64,000 nucleotides of DNA. It comes from Methanobrevibacter millerae. Lineage in GTDB: Archaea; Methanobacteriota; Methanobacteria; Methanobacteriales; Methanobacteriaceae. Below the pieces are notes generated by a model. It had not been told where the DNA came from. It did not search any database and worked only from the letters and a program-made list of their open reading frames with translations. A program made the translations under genes and the position numbers. Position 1 is the stretch's first letter. Each line of letters opens with the position of its first letter. The stretch lies in NCBI GenBank assembly GCA_015063005.1, contig SUTF01000003.1:124001-188000 (forward strand), given 5' to 3'. Shown in pieces: positions 16,805 to 25,670 of this stretch.

Positions 16805-17579
16805 ATTCATCAAAAAATGGTTGTGGCAATGCACATGCATCATTTCCTTTAGCAATGAAGTTATATACTAAAGCTGCTAGAATACCTCCAAGGATAGGTC
16901 CAATCAAGTAAATTGGATAGTATGCCCAGAGATTTGCTCCGCCAAGCAACATGTCCATCAAATAAGGACCGAAAGTACGGGCAGGATTTATTGAAGCACC
17001 AGTGAATGCACCTAAAACTACAATAACCGCTGTTACAGTCATACCGATTGAAAGACCTGCAAAACCAGGTTCTGCCTTTTTATCAACTGCAACACCCATA
17101 ACCACAAGTACAAGGAAGAATGTTCCAATAAACTCAGCAAACATTGCCTGCCAGTATCCAACACCTAATCCGGGAGCCGTAGCACCTAACGCTCCGATGG
17201 TTACAGCACCACTTCCTAAGCAAAGGAATAAAGCTAAACTTCCTAAACAAGCTCCAATTACTTGTGCGATAATGTAATAAACACTGTCAACCAATGAAAT
17301 GTTTTTGCTTACAAGCAATCCGACAGTTACTGCAGGATTCAAGTGTGCACCGGAGATTTTACCAAAGAGATAAATACATGCCATTACAGTCAAACCGAAA
17401 GCAAGAGAAATTGCTATCCAATCGCCAAGACCGCCAAGAATACCTATGCCTGCATTGCCCGGGTTTAAACTATCTGATATTAATAGTGTTACTACTGCAG
17501 ATCCTGTTCCGAAAAAAACCAGAAAAAAAGTTCCCAGAAGTTCAGCCAGGAACTTTTTTTCAATATTACATGAAGCCAT
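16803..17579 (-). CDS. aqpM: Aquaporin/MIP family channel (AqpM-like)
   Basis: The 258-residue channel has six membrane helices and both half-helix motifs, HLNPAVTVG and SINPARTFGP. It passes water and possibly glycerol, H2S or other small neutral solutes, as archaeal AqpM does. It starts 12 bp after the end of the DUF2193-type gene upstream, so both share a message. Confidence 0.93.
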   Translation of the reverse strand: MASCNIEKKFLAELLGTFFLVFFGTGSAVVTLLISDSLNPGNAGIGILGGLGDWIAISLAFGLTVMACIYLFGKISGAHLNPAVTVGLLVSKNISLVDSVYYIIAQVIGACLGSLALFLCLGSGAVTIGALGATAPGLGVGYWQAMFAEFIGTFFLVLVVMGVAVDKKAEPGFAGLSIGMTVTAVIVVLGAFTGASINPARTFGPYLMDMLLGGANLWAYYPIYLIGPILGGILAALVYNFIAKGNDACALPQPFFDE

Positions 17580-17591
17580 CTAATTCACGAC

Positions 17592-19091
17592 CTAAATAGC
17601 TTCTCTCCATTGACAGTATTCGTGTTTTCCATCAACTAGTGTTGCGGATGCACAGTTTTTACATCCTCTAGCAGGTGAACCTGCAGATTCCTTATTAAGT
17701 GCAATAATATTTGTCATCATTGTAGCTGTAATCGGTTCGGATGTAAGCAGGCATGGGTAATCAGCCAATCTCATGAGTGATGAGAATCGGACTGTTATTG
17801 CACAGGCAGGATAAGTGTATCTTTGCGGATTCATGATTACTTCATTTTCAGCTATTGGACTTAAGTCAACTGCATAACCGTTGATTTTTGGAACCAAGTC
17901 AATCTTTTCGCTTGACCTTGCTTTTCTTGCATCACTTATTGCACCGAATCCTCTGTAAATCATGTCCATAAAATCACAGTTGTGCAATTCTGCAGCCGCA
18001 CCCCTTCTTGGATATTGCTGTACATAGTTGTGGAATCTTTTGTTCAATAAGTCAACTACCATTGGTGCATTGAATCCGTCCAATTCCAAAATGCATTCTG
18101 TTGCACAAGCGGATGCACCTGTTGCAAGATTCAATACATTTGCAGGAGTCTTATAGTTATCCAAGTTGTTTCTGAGTGTAGCTTCAATAACCTCAGTCGT
18201 GGCCTTAATGATGTTTAATGTTACATCATCCTTAACCATATTGTAGCTTGCCTGGCCAATGTGGTGTCCGATATCTCCAACACAGTATGCTGGAACGGTT
18301 ACTATATTACCGTAATGGACTCCATCATCCATTGCTGCCTTAACGGTTGCTGTCATTTCCTTTTTATATCCGTTCATATATTTTCTTACATCAAATGAAG
18401 AGTGGTCTGCATCATCCATTAGGCATCCTTGAGCTTCAATAGGTTCGCGATAAACCATCTGCAAGGTTTCAATTTCCTTTTGTGTGGCTTCAGCTGCGGT
18501 CAAGCCGTCCTCGATTGCATTTGCAAAAGCATCACCGACACCATATGATGTGTTCATACCCCATGATTTAGCAGACAGGATTGCTTGCTTGTGCATTTGC
18601 GGAATATCCAAGTCTTTCAGGATTTGGTTTACAACATTGGTTGTGCTTCCAGGCATCAATGCAAAGTCAACTACGCAGGTCGGTCCATAAAATCCTCCAT
18701 ATCTTCTGATGGACTCTTTGGAAATCAATGCTTCGTTATCTGCTATAGCCTGAATAAACTTGTCTACGCTATCTGCAAATTCGCCATCTTCTTCGCAAAG
18801 AATTTCAAGTACGGGTGGTGTCTGGTAATGTTCGATGAATGGATCGTCTTCCGGACGGATGGTTTTGGCAATGGAAGTCAAAACTTTGTAGTGACTTGCA
18901 ACAGAATTCTTGTGTAGGTTTATTACACTTTCTGCTTGTGAGTCAAGTGCTTTTATATTAGCTACTGCATCAGCATAAGGCTTTGCATCAGTAACTTTAA
19001 AGTCGTTATATCTGTTTTCAGATATTACTTCAACGTCTGCCTTTTGAGCAGCTATTGATTCATTGATCATTTTTTCATATAATTCTTTCAT
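17592..19091 (-). CDS. DUF2193-type methanogen protein of unknown function
   Basis: The 499-residue protein looks cytosolic. It resembles the DUF2193 family found in methanogens. Notable features are many conserved Cys residues (GPTCVVDFAL, AQGCLMDDADHSS, ASACATECILEL), the His pair DIGHHIGQ, and a C-terminal cluster GCKNCASATLVDGKHEYCQW that could hold a metal or Fe-S centre. GAGGTTGATAAT upstream gives a good ribosome-binding site for the ATG at 19091. Two inverted repeats sit at 19138-19185. Its coupling with aquaporin may point to a small-solute stress or uptake role, but this is speculative. Confidence 0.6.
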   Translation of the reverse strand: MKELYEKMINESIAAQKADVEVISENRYNDFKVTDAKPYADAVANIKALDSQAESVINLHKNSVASHYKVLTSIAKTIRPEDDPFIEHYQTPPVLEILCEEDGEFADSVDKFIQAIADNEALISKESIRRYGGFYGPTCVVDFALMPGSTTNVVNQILKDLDIPQMHKQAILSAKSWGMNTSYGVGDAFANAIEDGLTAAEATQKEIETLQMVYREPIEAQGCLMDDADHSSFDVRKYMNGYKKEMTATVKAAMDDGVHYGNIVTVPAYCVGDIGHHIGQASYNMVKDDVTLNIIKATTEVIEATLRNNLDNYKTPANVLNLATGASACATECILELDGFNAPMVVDLLNKRFHNYVQQYPRRGAAAELHNCDFMDMIYRGFGAISDARKARSSEKIDLVPKINGYAVDLSPIAENEVIMNPQRYTYPACAITVRFSSLMRLADYPCLLTSEPITATMMTNIIALNKESAGSPARGCKNCASATLVDGKHEYCQWREAI

Positions 19092-19137
19092 ATTATCAAC
19101 CTCAAATCGTATGAAAAATTCAACTGCCTTAAAAAAC

Positions 19138-19155
19138 CGTTAATTTAAATTAACG
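19138..19155. promoter_or_regulatory. Perfect 18-bp palindrome upstream of the DUF2193-type gene
   Basis: CGTTAATTTAAATTAACG is its own reverse complement. It lies 47 bp upstream of the start codon, about where an operator overlapping the transcription start would be. Confidence 0.6.
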
Positions 19156-19167
19156 ATTTTCACTTTT

Positions 19168-19185
19168 GATAATAACTATATTATC
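19168..19185. promoter_or_regulatory. Second inverted repeat in the same promoter
   Basis: GATAAT-N6-ATTATC forms a 6-bp-arm inverted repeat 13 bp beyond the 18-bp palindrome. The pair suggests two operator sites or an operator overlapping the TATA/BRE region. Confidence 0.4.
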
Positions 19186-19302
19186 GTTATTTATAATAAA
19201 AGAAAAATATGTATTTAAACTTATCGAAAAAATATCTATAATTACTAAAATTAGATAAAATGATGATATATTCAAAAAAAATAGAAGTTAAAATCATAAG
19301 AA

Positions 19303-20253
19303 TTAATAGTTGAAATGATTTTTAACTTCTTCTGTAACTTCCCTTACGCTGTCAGCGGCAGCGACAAATTTCTTTTGTTCATAATCATTCATATGAATAG
19401 GAACAACCATTGCAATTCCCTTTTTAGATAAAACAGCAGGAACACCCAAAGATACTCCCTGAACGCCACCAATTTCGCCATTCAGATATGTGCTTACAGT
19501 TAAAATCTTATGGCTGTCTGTTATTATTGTTGAAATCAGATTTGAAATGGCATATGATGGACCGTATTCCGTTGCTCCCTTTTTAGAAATTATCGTATTT
19601 CCCGCTTTTCTAAGCCTTTTAATAAGCCTTGGAACATCCATATCAACAGATTGAACGAAATATTTTAATGGAATACCACCAATAGTTGTTGAACTTAAAA
19701 GAGGAACCATATGTTCTCCATGTTCGCCGATTACCCTTGTATGAACTTCTGAACTGTTAATATTAATCTGTCTTGAGAAATATGCCTTTAATCTTAAGGA
19801 GTCCAAGTGATTTCCAATTCCAATCACCTTTGTTTTATCAAATCCAGATGCCTCAAGAGCAATAGTCGTCATTACATCAACAGGATTTGTAGCTACCAAT
19901 ATGATTGAATTTGGAGCATGAATTGAAACTTTTTCCGCATAATTTCTCACTATTTCTGCATTAGGAATAGCCAAATCCATTCGGGTCATTCCTTCCTGTC
20001 TTGGAGTGCCCGCAGTAATCAAAACTATATCAGAATCATTAATATCCTCATAAACACAGGATGGAGTTAATTTACAATCTATATCCTCAGCAGCCAGTGC
20101 ATCATACATGTCAAATGTTTCACCTTTTGCCTTATCTACGCTTTTGGGTCTTGAAAACAAAACTATTTCATCAACAGTTTCTGCCCTTGCCAAGGTGAAT
20201 GCAACATTTTTTCCAATAACACCAGTTGCACCTAAAATACTTACTTTCACCAT
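19303..20253 (-). CDS. mdh: Malate dehydrogenase, LDH/MDH superfamily
   Basis: The 316-residue protein interconverts malate and oxaloacetate. The Rossmann glycine motif is GATGVIG at 9-15. The residue after the second beta strand is Ser-Arg (LFSRPK) rather than Asp, which favours NADP over NAD. The substrate loop TPRQEGMTRMDL has Arg residues typical of malate specificity, and GEHGEHMVPL holds the catalytic His. In methanogens it serves the incomplete reductive TCA branch. No ribosome-binding site is evident, so it may be leaderless. Confidence 0.9.
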   Translation of the reverse strand: MVKVSILGATGVIGKNVAFTLARAETVDEIVLFSRPKSVDKAKGETFDMYDALAAEDIDCKLTPSCVYEDINDSDIVLITAGTPRQEGMTRMDLAIPNAEIVRNYAEKVSIHAPNSIILVATNPVDVMTTIALEASGFDKTKVIGIGNHLDSLRLKAYFSRQININSSEVHTRVIGEHGEHMVPLLSSTTIGGIPLKYFVQSVDMDVPRLIKRLRKAGNTIISKKGATEYGPSYAISNLISTIITDSHKILTVSTYLNGEIGGVQGVSLGVPAVLSKKGIAMVVPIHMNDYEQKKFVAAADSVREVTEEVKNHFNY

Positions 20254-20514
20254 ATTATATTGTATATAATTTATTATAAAAGTAATTTGCTAAAAATCAG
20301 AAATGCTAAACTATATTCACTTTTTAAAAAAATAAATAGAACGAATATGAAAAAAACAATGAAAACAATTATTTAAATTGAATATTATGAAAAATCCCAA
20401 AGCATTTTTGCAAGCAATTCACCATATTGCATGCTGTTTGAAATGAAAAAAAATCACCTAGATATCATGTAGATATAGAAAATCCTTTAATAATGAATGA
20501 ATAAATATTAAAAT

Positions 20515-22326
20515 ATGAAAAAGATGAATAATAATAAAATTATCATAATCATCATTGCCATAATCATATGTTTGATTGCGGTGGGTGCTTTTTATAGCAT
20601 GCAAACAAAAAGCAATGATTTAAACTCATATGCATTGAGTGAAAAGGATATAAAAAATTTAACCTTAAACATGACAAAATGGAATTATGATGAAGAAAAC
20701 GATATTTACTACCAGATGAATGTCAGTTACTGTACAAAACCTGCAACATGGGAATATGAAACATTGGGAATATATGTGCCAGGAAAATATTTTGATGGAG
20801 TGAAAAATAGCAACGGAACATATAACTGTAGCCTGAACACTAAAAATCAGGTTGGAAATTATTCTTCGGAAAATGCTCCTATTGTAATTCCAATCAATAC
20901 CCCCGGATACTCTGCACAGACTGCACCGACATCATATAACCCTCAGGAAGTAAAAGAATTTACTGATTCAGGAATCATATATGTCTATCCTGGATGCAGA
21001 GGTCGTGACAGTGGATATAATTATACTGGAGGTGCACCTTGGGGTGTTACTGACATTAAAGCTTCAATAATGTATTTAAGATTTAATGATGACATAATGC
21101 CTGGAGATACAGAAAAAATATTCACATTCGGACATAGCGGAGGCGGTGCACAGTCCGCAATAGTCGGTTCCAGTGGAGATAGCGAACTATATGATCCTTA
21201 TCTTGAAAAGATTGGAGCTGCAATGACTGATGTTAACGGAAATGTAATATCCAATAGAATTTATGGGGCAATGTGCTGGTGTCCAATTACCAATTTAGAT
21301 ACAGCTGATGCGGGATATGAATGGTATATGGGACAATACTCAAGATCAAATGACACATGGACATATGAATTATCAAATGATTTGGCCGGAAAATATGGAG
21401 AGTACATTAACAATTTAAGTTTAAAAGATTCGTCAGGAAAAGTTTTAACCCTGGAAAAAAGTGAAAACGGAATATACAATTCAGGTTCATACTATGACTA
21501 TCAGCTCAAAATCATTGAAGAGTCATTGAACAATTTCCTTGCCGATACAAGCTTCCCATATACTCCTCAAAGTGGAATGGAACCTATGGGTGGAGCTCCT
21601 AGCACAGGTCAAACACCAACAGATATGGGGCAAGTACCTTCAGGAAACATGTCCATGCCAAATAATCAGAATACACAAACAGCTAACAGTTCAGCAACCT
21701 ATCAGACCGCACAGGAATATATTGATTCACTTAATAGTGACGGCCAATGGATTGAATATGATGCGTCAACAAATACTGCCAAAGTAAAAAGCATTGAAGA
21801 TTTTGTAAAACATTGCAAACCTGCAACAAAGGATGTTGGTGCTTTCGATGATTTGAATCGCAGCCAAGCTGAAAATAAAGTATTTGGAAACAATAAAAGT
21901 GGAGATTCACTGCATTTTGATTCCATGATGGCCGAATTGCTGAATGCAAACGCTGATAAATATTCAAAACTGAACGGATATGACCCATCATATGCAGAAC
22001 AATATTCAAGCGACATCAAATTAACTGACATATTGAAAAATACCGTCGACAAACGTGTAGATATGTACAATCCAATGTATTACTTATGCGATTATTACAA
22101 TCATTCCACATCAACACCTGCAAAGCACTGGAGAATTAATTCAGGCATTGAACAGGGAGATACTGCAACAACTGTAGAAACAAACCTGGCTTTAGCTTTA
22201 AATCAAAGTGCAAATGTAGATGATGTTGAATTGAATGTTGTTTGGGGACAGGGCCATACCCAAGCAGAAAGAAGGGGAAATTCAACTTCAAATTTCATAT
22301 CCTGGATTAACCAATGTGTTCGCTAG
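20515..22326 (+). CDS. Membrane-anchored tannase-like (subtype B) serine hydrolase
   Basis: The 603-residue protein has an N-terminal membrane helix (IIIIIIAIIICLIAVGAFY) and an extracellular alpha/beta hydrolase. The nucleophile elbow GHSGGGAQSAIVG and the following CPITNLDTADAGYEW match bacterial subtype B tannases; a late WGQGHTQAE offers the catalytic His. A Pro/Gly/Gln/Met-rich insert (about residues 345-390) separates two parts of the domain and is absent from typical enzymes of about 470 residues. Tannases cleave galloyl and related aromatic esters. A true tannin substrate is unproven here. No ribosome-binding site is seen. A T run follows the stop. Confidence 0.7.
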   Translation: MKKMNNNKIIIIIIAIIICLIAVGAFYSMQTKSNDLNSYALSEKDIKNLTLNMTKWNYDEENDIYYQMNVSYCTKPATWEYETLGIYVPGKYFDGVKNSNGTYNCSLNTKNQVGNYSSENAPIVIPINTPGYSAQTAPTSYNPQEVKEFTDSGIIYVYPGCRGRDSGYNYTGGAPWGVTDIKASIMYLRFNDDIMPGDTEKIFTFGHSGGGAQSAIVGSSGDSELYDPYLEKIGAAMTDVNGNVISNRIYGAMCWCPITNLDTADAGYEWYMGQYSRSNDTWTYELSNDLAGKYGEYINNLSLKDSSGKVLTLEKSENGIYNSGSYYDYQLKIIEESLNNFLADTSFPYTPQSGMEPMGGAPSTGQTPTDMGQVPSGNMSMPNNQNTQTANSSATYQTAQEYIDSLNSDGQWIEYDASTNTAKVKSIEDFVKHCKPATKDVGAFDDLNRSQAENKVFGNNKSGDSLHFDSMMAELLNANADKYSKLNGYDPSYAEQYSSDIKLTDILKNTVDKRVDMYNPMYYLCDYYNHSTSTPAKHWRINSGIEQGDTATTVETNLALALNQSANVDDVELNVVWGQGHTQAERRGNSTSNFISWINQCVR

Positions 22327-22361
22327 ATTCAAAATCTAACACACATTATTTTTTTCTTTTT

Positions 22362-23009
22362 TTAAAATACGCTAGCTATAAAATTACCGAATGGAATACT
22401 GATATATTCCTCCAAAAATCCTGCAAAAATCATCACGACAAAAGCCAAGAGGAATATTGCAATTGACTGATATAGATACTTCTTATTAATTTCCAATGAA
22501 TTGGTTATTGTTCCGTTTGCTAAACGTTTTGATGGAGAAAAAACATCTTTTATAAATCTAACTATAAATGAAAACAATATGAAACCGGCAAAACTGTTAA
22601 GAATTGTTGATAAATCTTCAAAAAATCCGTGAAGACAGGTTAATTTCAAGAATAAAAATGGATCTCCACATGCAAGTTCAGTTCCTCTTGAAACAATTCC
22701 GGACATTCCAATATTAGTCATCATGTCATAAATTGCACCATAACCGAAAAATACTGATGTCAAATAATAATTTATGTTCAAAAAGCAATTGTTGATTATG
22801 ATATCCATCATATCATCAAATGAGAAATATGTTATCTGAGAGAGATATGCATATTCATCCACCAATTCCTGTTTTACAAACATCCAATCGGCGATGAAAT
22901 ATCCTCCGACCCAGCATATGACCGCAAACACCACCGTAAATATAAACAGATATTTATGGTCGATGAATGCACTCTTTACATATTTAAAATAATTATCTAA
23001 AAATGACAT
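22362..23009 (-). CDS. SpoIIM/DUF95-like membrane protein
   Basis: The 215-residue protein has about five membrane helices. LHGFFEDLSTILNSFAGF corresponds to the HGxxE signature region of SpoIIM/DUF95 proteins, and the overall topology parallels the protein at 15518-16147. The match is weaker than for that paralogue. It is divergent from the pyrophosphatase gene. No ribosome-binding site precedes the ATG. Confidence 0.65.
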   Translation of the reverse strand: MSFLDNYFKYVKSAFIDHKYLFIFTVVFAVICWVGGYFIADWMFVKQELVDEYAYLSQITYFSFDDMMDIIINNCFLNINYYLTSVFFGYGAIYDMMTNIGMSGIVSRGTELACGDPFLFLKLTCLHGFFEDLSTILNSFAGFILFSFIVRFIKDVFSPSKRLANGTITNSLEINKKYLYQSIAIFLLAFVVMIFAGFLEEYISIPFGNFIASVF

Positions 23010-23066
23010 TATTTATTAATTTATAAAATCATATTATATATATTGAATTAATTGAAAAGTGATAAT

Positions 23067-23987
23067 ATGGATAAAACTTATATTTTTGGACACAAAAGCC
23101 CAGATACAGATACAATTACATCAAGTTTGGTAATGTGTGAATTAGAAAAAAAACTTGGAAATGAAAATGCAGTCGCATGCAGATTAGGCAATATCAACAA
23201 AGAAACAGAATTTGTTTTAAACTATTTAGATATTGAAGCTCCTGAATTAATCGAATCCCTAGAAGATGGCAGCGATGTTATTTTGGTTGACCACAATAGC
23301 CCATCAGAATCTATTGATAATCTTGAAAATATGAACATTAAGAAAGTTGTAGACCATCATAAACTTGCTTTAGAAACATCTTATCCTTTATTTTACAGAG
23401 CAGAAGCTGTAGGTTGTACTGAAACAATCTTATATAAATTATTCAATGAAAACAATGTTGAAATTGAACCTAAAATTGCTCATTTAATGTTATCTGCAAT
23501 CATTTCAGATACTTTGCTTTTAAAATCACCAACCACAACTGATGATGATATAAAAGCTGTAGATGAATTGGCTAAAATTGCTGATGTCGACTATAATGAA
23601 TATGGTCTTGAAATGTTGAAAGCAGGAACTGACCTTTCAAGTTTTACAATTGATGAAATATTGGATTTGGACGCTAAACAAATTGACTTTAAAGATGTAA
23701 AATCAATTGTCAATCAGGTAAATACTGCAAGCATTCCTGACGTATTGGAAATGAAAGACGAATTGGAAGCAGGTATTGAAAAAATCATTGAAAAAGAAGG
23801 ATTGGACTTATTCATACTTTTGATTACTGATATCGTTAACAGCAACTCACAGGTAATTGTGCTTGGAAAAGATGCTGCTTTGGTAGAAAAAGCTTATGGC
23901 GTTAAACTAGAAGACAATACTGCACTTTTGGAAGGTGTGGTTTCACGTAAAAAACAAGTTGTTCCTATAATGACCGAAACAGCTTAA
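23067..23987 (+). CDS. ppaC: Manganese-dependent inorganic pyrophosphatase
   Basis: The roughly 306-residue DHH-family enzyme hydrolyses pyrophosphate to phosphate, pulling biosynthetic reactions forward. Metal ligands are visible in FGHKSPDTDT, ILVDHNSPSES and KVVDHHKLA, and the C-terminal DHHA2 substrate motif reads VSRKKQVVP. The ATG at 23067 has GTGAT upstream; an in-frame TTG lies at 23052. A stem-loop terminator follows. Confidence 0.95.
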   Translation: MDKTYIFGHKSPDTDTITSSLVMCELEKKLGNENAVACRLGNINKETEFVLNYLDIEAPELIESLEDGSDVILVDHNSPSESIDNLENMNIKKVVDHHKLALETSYPLFYRAEAVGCTETILYKLFNENNVEIEPKIAHLMLSAIISDTLLLKSPTTTDDDIKAVDELAKIADVDYNEYGLEMLKAGTDLSSFTIDEILDLDAKQIDFKDVKSIVNQVNTASIPDVLEMKDELEAGIEKIIEKEGLDLFILLITDIVNSNSQVIVLGKDAALVEKAYGVKLEDNTALLEGVVSRKKQVVPIMTETA

Positions 23988-23995
23988 AATTAAAA

Positions 23996-24017
23996 ATATA
24001 GGTTTTTTAACCTATAT
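23996..24017 (+). terminator. Stem-loop terminator after ppaC
   Basis: ATATAGGTT and AACCTATAT form a 9-bp stem with a TTTT loop, and a run of eight T follows from about 24022. Confidence 0.75.
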
Positions 24018-24065
24018 CTCCATTTTTTTTAAAGTTATTTAATCATCATCAATTGAGTGAAATCA

Positions 24066-24821
24066 TCAAAACAATTTATCAAAAATTTGTTCATAAGTTC
24101 TATAAAAATCCAAAAATTCCAATATCTCAGGAGGCGCATTGATAACTGCCATTGCATTTTTTAATGACAAATGAACTTTTTTAGCACCATTTTCCATTGC
24201 AAACCTTATAATTTCAGACAAATTTTCATAAGGTTCATCATCAAGTATAACTGTGCCAGAGGCAATTATCTCATTTCGAACAAGACTTTCATTTGCTATA
24301 ACCAATGGCATATTATATTGATTAGTAATTCCATCACCAGTTAAATTGTCAATGGTTATTTCACAATTATAATCAGGAATATTATTTCTAATATCTTCTT
24401 CAAGATTTTTAGGAGAAACTTTAAACTCATCGGATTGTTTTATTGACAATTTATATGCATCAAAATTTCCATCTTCAGAATTTCCAATGAAAAATACTTC
24501 ACCAACATCTAATTTGGAATCCAATAAGTTTTCACCAGACCCTTCAGATAATCCAAAATCTTTTTCATCCATTTGTTTGCTTTGCTCTGATGAAGAAAAA
24601 TCTCCTAAATTAATACCGGATAAAGCAGAATCAACAAAAATCTTACCTCCTTCATTTACAAGCACATCATATCCAGAATCTTTTACTTCAGGATTAGTTA
24701 TAGAATCATCCCTGCTTTTACCCTCACCTGCTAATTTTAAAAGCAATCTAATAATTTCATCATTTTGGCTTACAATCTTTTCATTTAGTTCAATTAATCT
24801 AGCCATATCTTCCTCAATCAT
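24066..24821 (-). CDS. Hypothetical soluble protein
   Basis: The 251-residue protein belongs to no family recognised here. The first 30 residues are heptad-like (ARLIELNEKIVSQNDEIIRLLLKL), suggesting a short coiled coil. A low-complexity Ser/Asp/Glu/Gly linker (about 40-110) follows, then a compact alpha/beta-looking domain. There is no signal peptide or membrane helix. A strong GGAGG ribosome-binding site precedes the ATG. The layout suggests an oligomerising adaptor. Confidence 0.6.
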   Translation of the reverse strand: MIEEDMARLIELNEKIVSQNDEIIRLLLKLAGEGKSRDDSITNPEVKDSGYDVLVNEGGKIFVDSALSGINLGDFSSSEQSKQMDEKDFGLSEGSGENLLDSKLDVGEVFFIGNSEDGNFDAYKLSIKQSDEFKVSPKNLEEDIRNNIPDYNCEITIDNLTGDGITNQYNMPLVIANESLVRNEIIASGTVILDDEPYENLSEIIRFAMENGAKKVHLSLKNAMAVINAPPEILEFLDFYRTYEQIFDKLF

Positions 24822-24912
24822 TCAATTTCCTCCAATAATATTAAATAGTAACCTATATCAAATTATTATATATTAATTTAATTTATTATAATTAATTATT
24901 AAAGGTGAGAGT

Positions 24913-25605
24913 ATTCTATCAAATAAATTGAAAATTATTTTAATAATTGTTATCCTTGCAATCATAGGAGCATTATTTGTATATGATTCCAATAACAACA
25001 ATGCAAGCGCTTCAAATCATTGGGAAAATGATTTAGGTACTGTTGATAAGGTTATTTACGGAAACCCTAATTCAGCAACAGAAATCGTTCTAATTGCAGG
25101 AATTCATCCAAGAGAACCTCTTTCAATTAAACCGGAACTGAAAGCAGCGGAAGAATTTGCAAAAACACATGACGTAAAATTCACGACATACTATGTAAAC
25201 GTAACAAAAGACCCTGATATATACCAATCAAGCCGTGATAACGGTGAAAGCCTAGTTCATGACTATATTGTGCCTGACATCAACAATACCCAAGCAAAAG
25301 CTGTGATTATCAGCCATTCCCATATTGAAGGATATGGAGAAGGATTTTATTTGGCAACACCTGCAATGGACGATCCATCAGTCCACATAGCTGAAAAAAT
25401 AGCTAATGAAAGTAGTTTCAAGTACTTCCCAACCAATAAATCAAAACCTTTAGAGGCAACATCCGCCAAACTTGTTTCAAAACCAATAGCTGATGCAGGA
25501 TATCCTACTTTTGTATATGAGATACCTGAAAACATTACAGAACAAGATTCTACCGACAAAGCTGTGGAATTATTTGAATTGATGTATAATATCGTCAAAA
25601 AATAA
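24913..25605 (+). CDS. Membrane-anchored protein resembling M14-type zinc peptidases
   Basis: The protein has an N-terminal membrane helix (KIILIIVILAIIGALFV) and an extracellular domain of about 190 residues. IAGIHPREP recalls the His-x2-Glu zinc ligand pair of M14 carboxypeptidases and AstE/AspA-type deacylases; a later IISHSHIEG could give the third ligand. The domain is shorter than classical M14 enzymes, so the assignment is tentative. The first standard start in frame is TTG at 24928, but GGTGA at 24904-24908 is placed properly for an ATT at 24913, which gives a slightly longer N-terminus. Confidence 0.55.
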   Translation: MLSNKLKIILIIVILAIIGALFVYDSNNNNASASNHWENDLGTVDKVIYGNPNSATEIVLIAGIHPREPLSIKPELKAAEEFAKTHDVKFTTYYVNVTKDPDIYQSSRDNGESLVHDYIVPDINNTQAKAVIISHSHIEGYGEGFYLATPAMDDPSVHIAEKIANESSFKYFPTNKSKPLEATSAKLVSKPIADAGYPTFVYEIPENITEQDSTDKAVELFELMYNIVKK

Positions 25606-25649
25606 GTAATTTATTTAAAAAAAACCATCACCAATTTTTAAAAAAAATA

Positions 25650-25670
25650 ATAGAGGTTTAAAACCCCTAT
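25650..25670 (-). terminator. Stem-loop terminator after the surface protein operon
   Basis: On the minus strand ATAGGGGTTT pairs with AAACCTCTAT (one G-U wobble) and is followed by TTATTTTTTTT. It includes the end of the surface protein gene. Confidence 0.65.

Noticed and set aside
20254-20514. Possible RNA gene upstream of the tannase-like gene
   Set aside because: The spacer is AT-rich with no stable pairing and no tRNA-like or riboswitch-like pattern.
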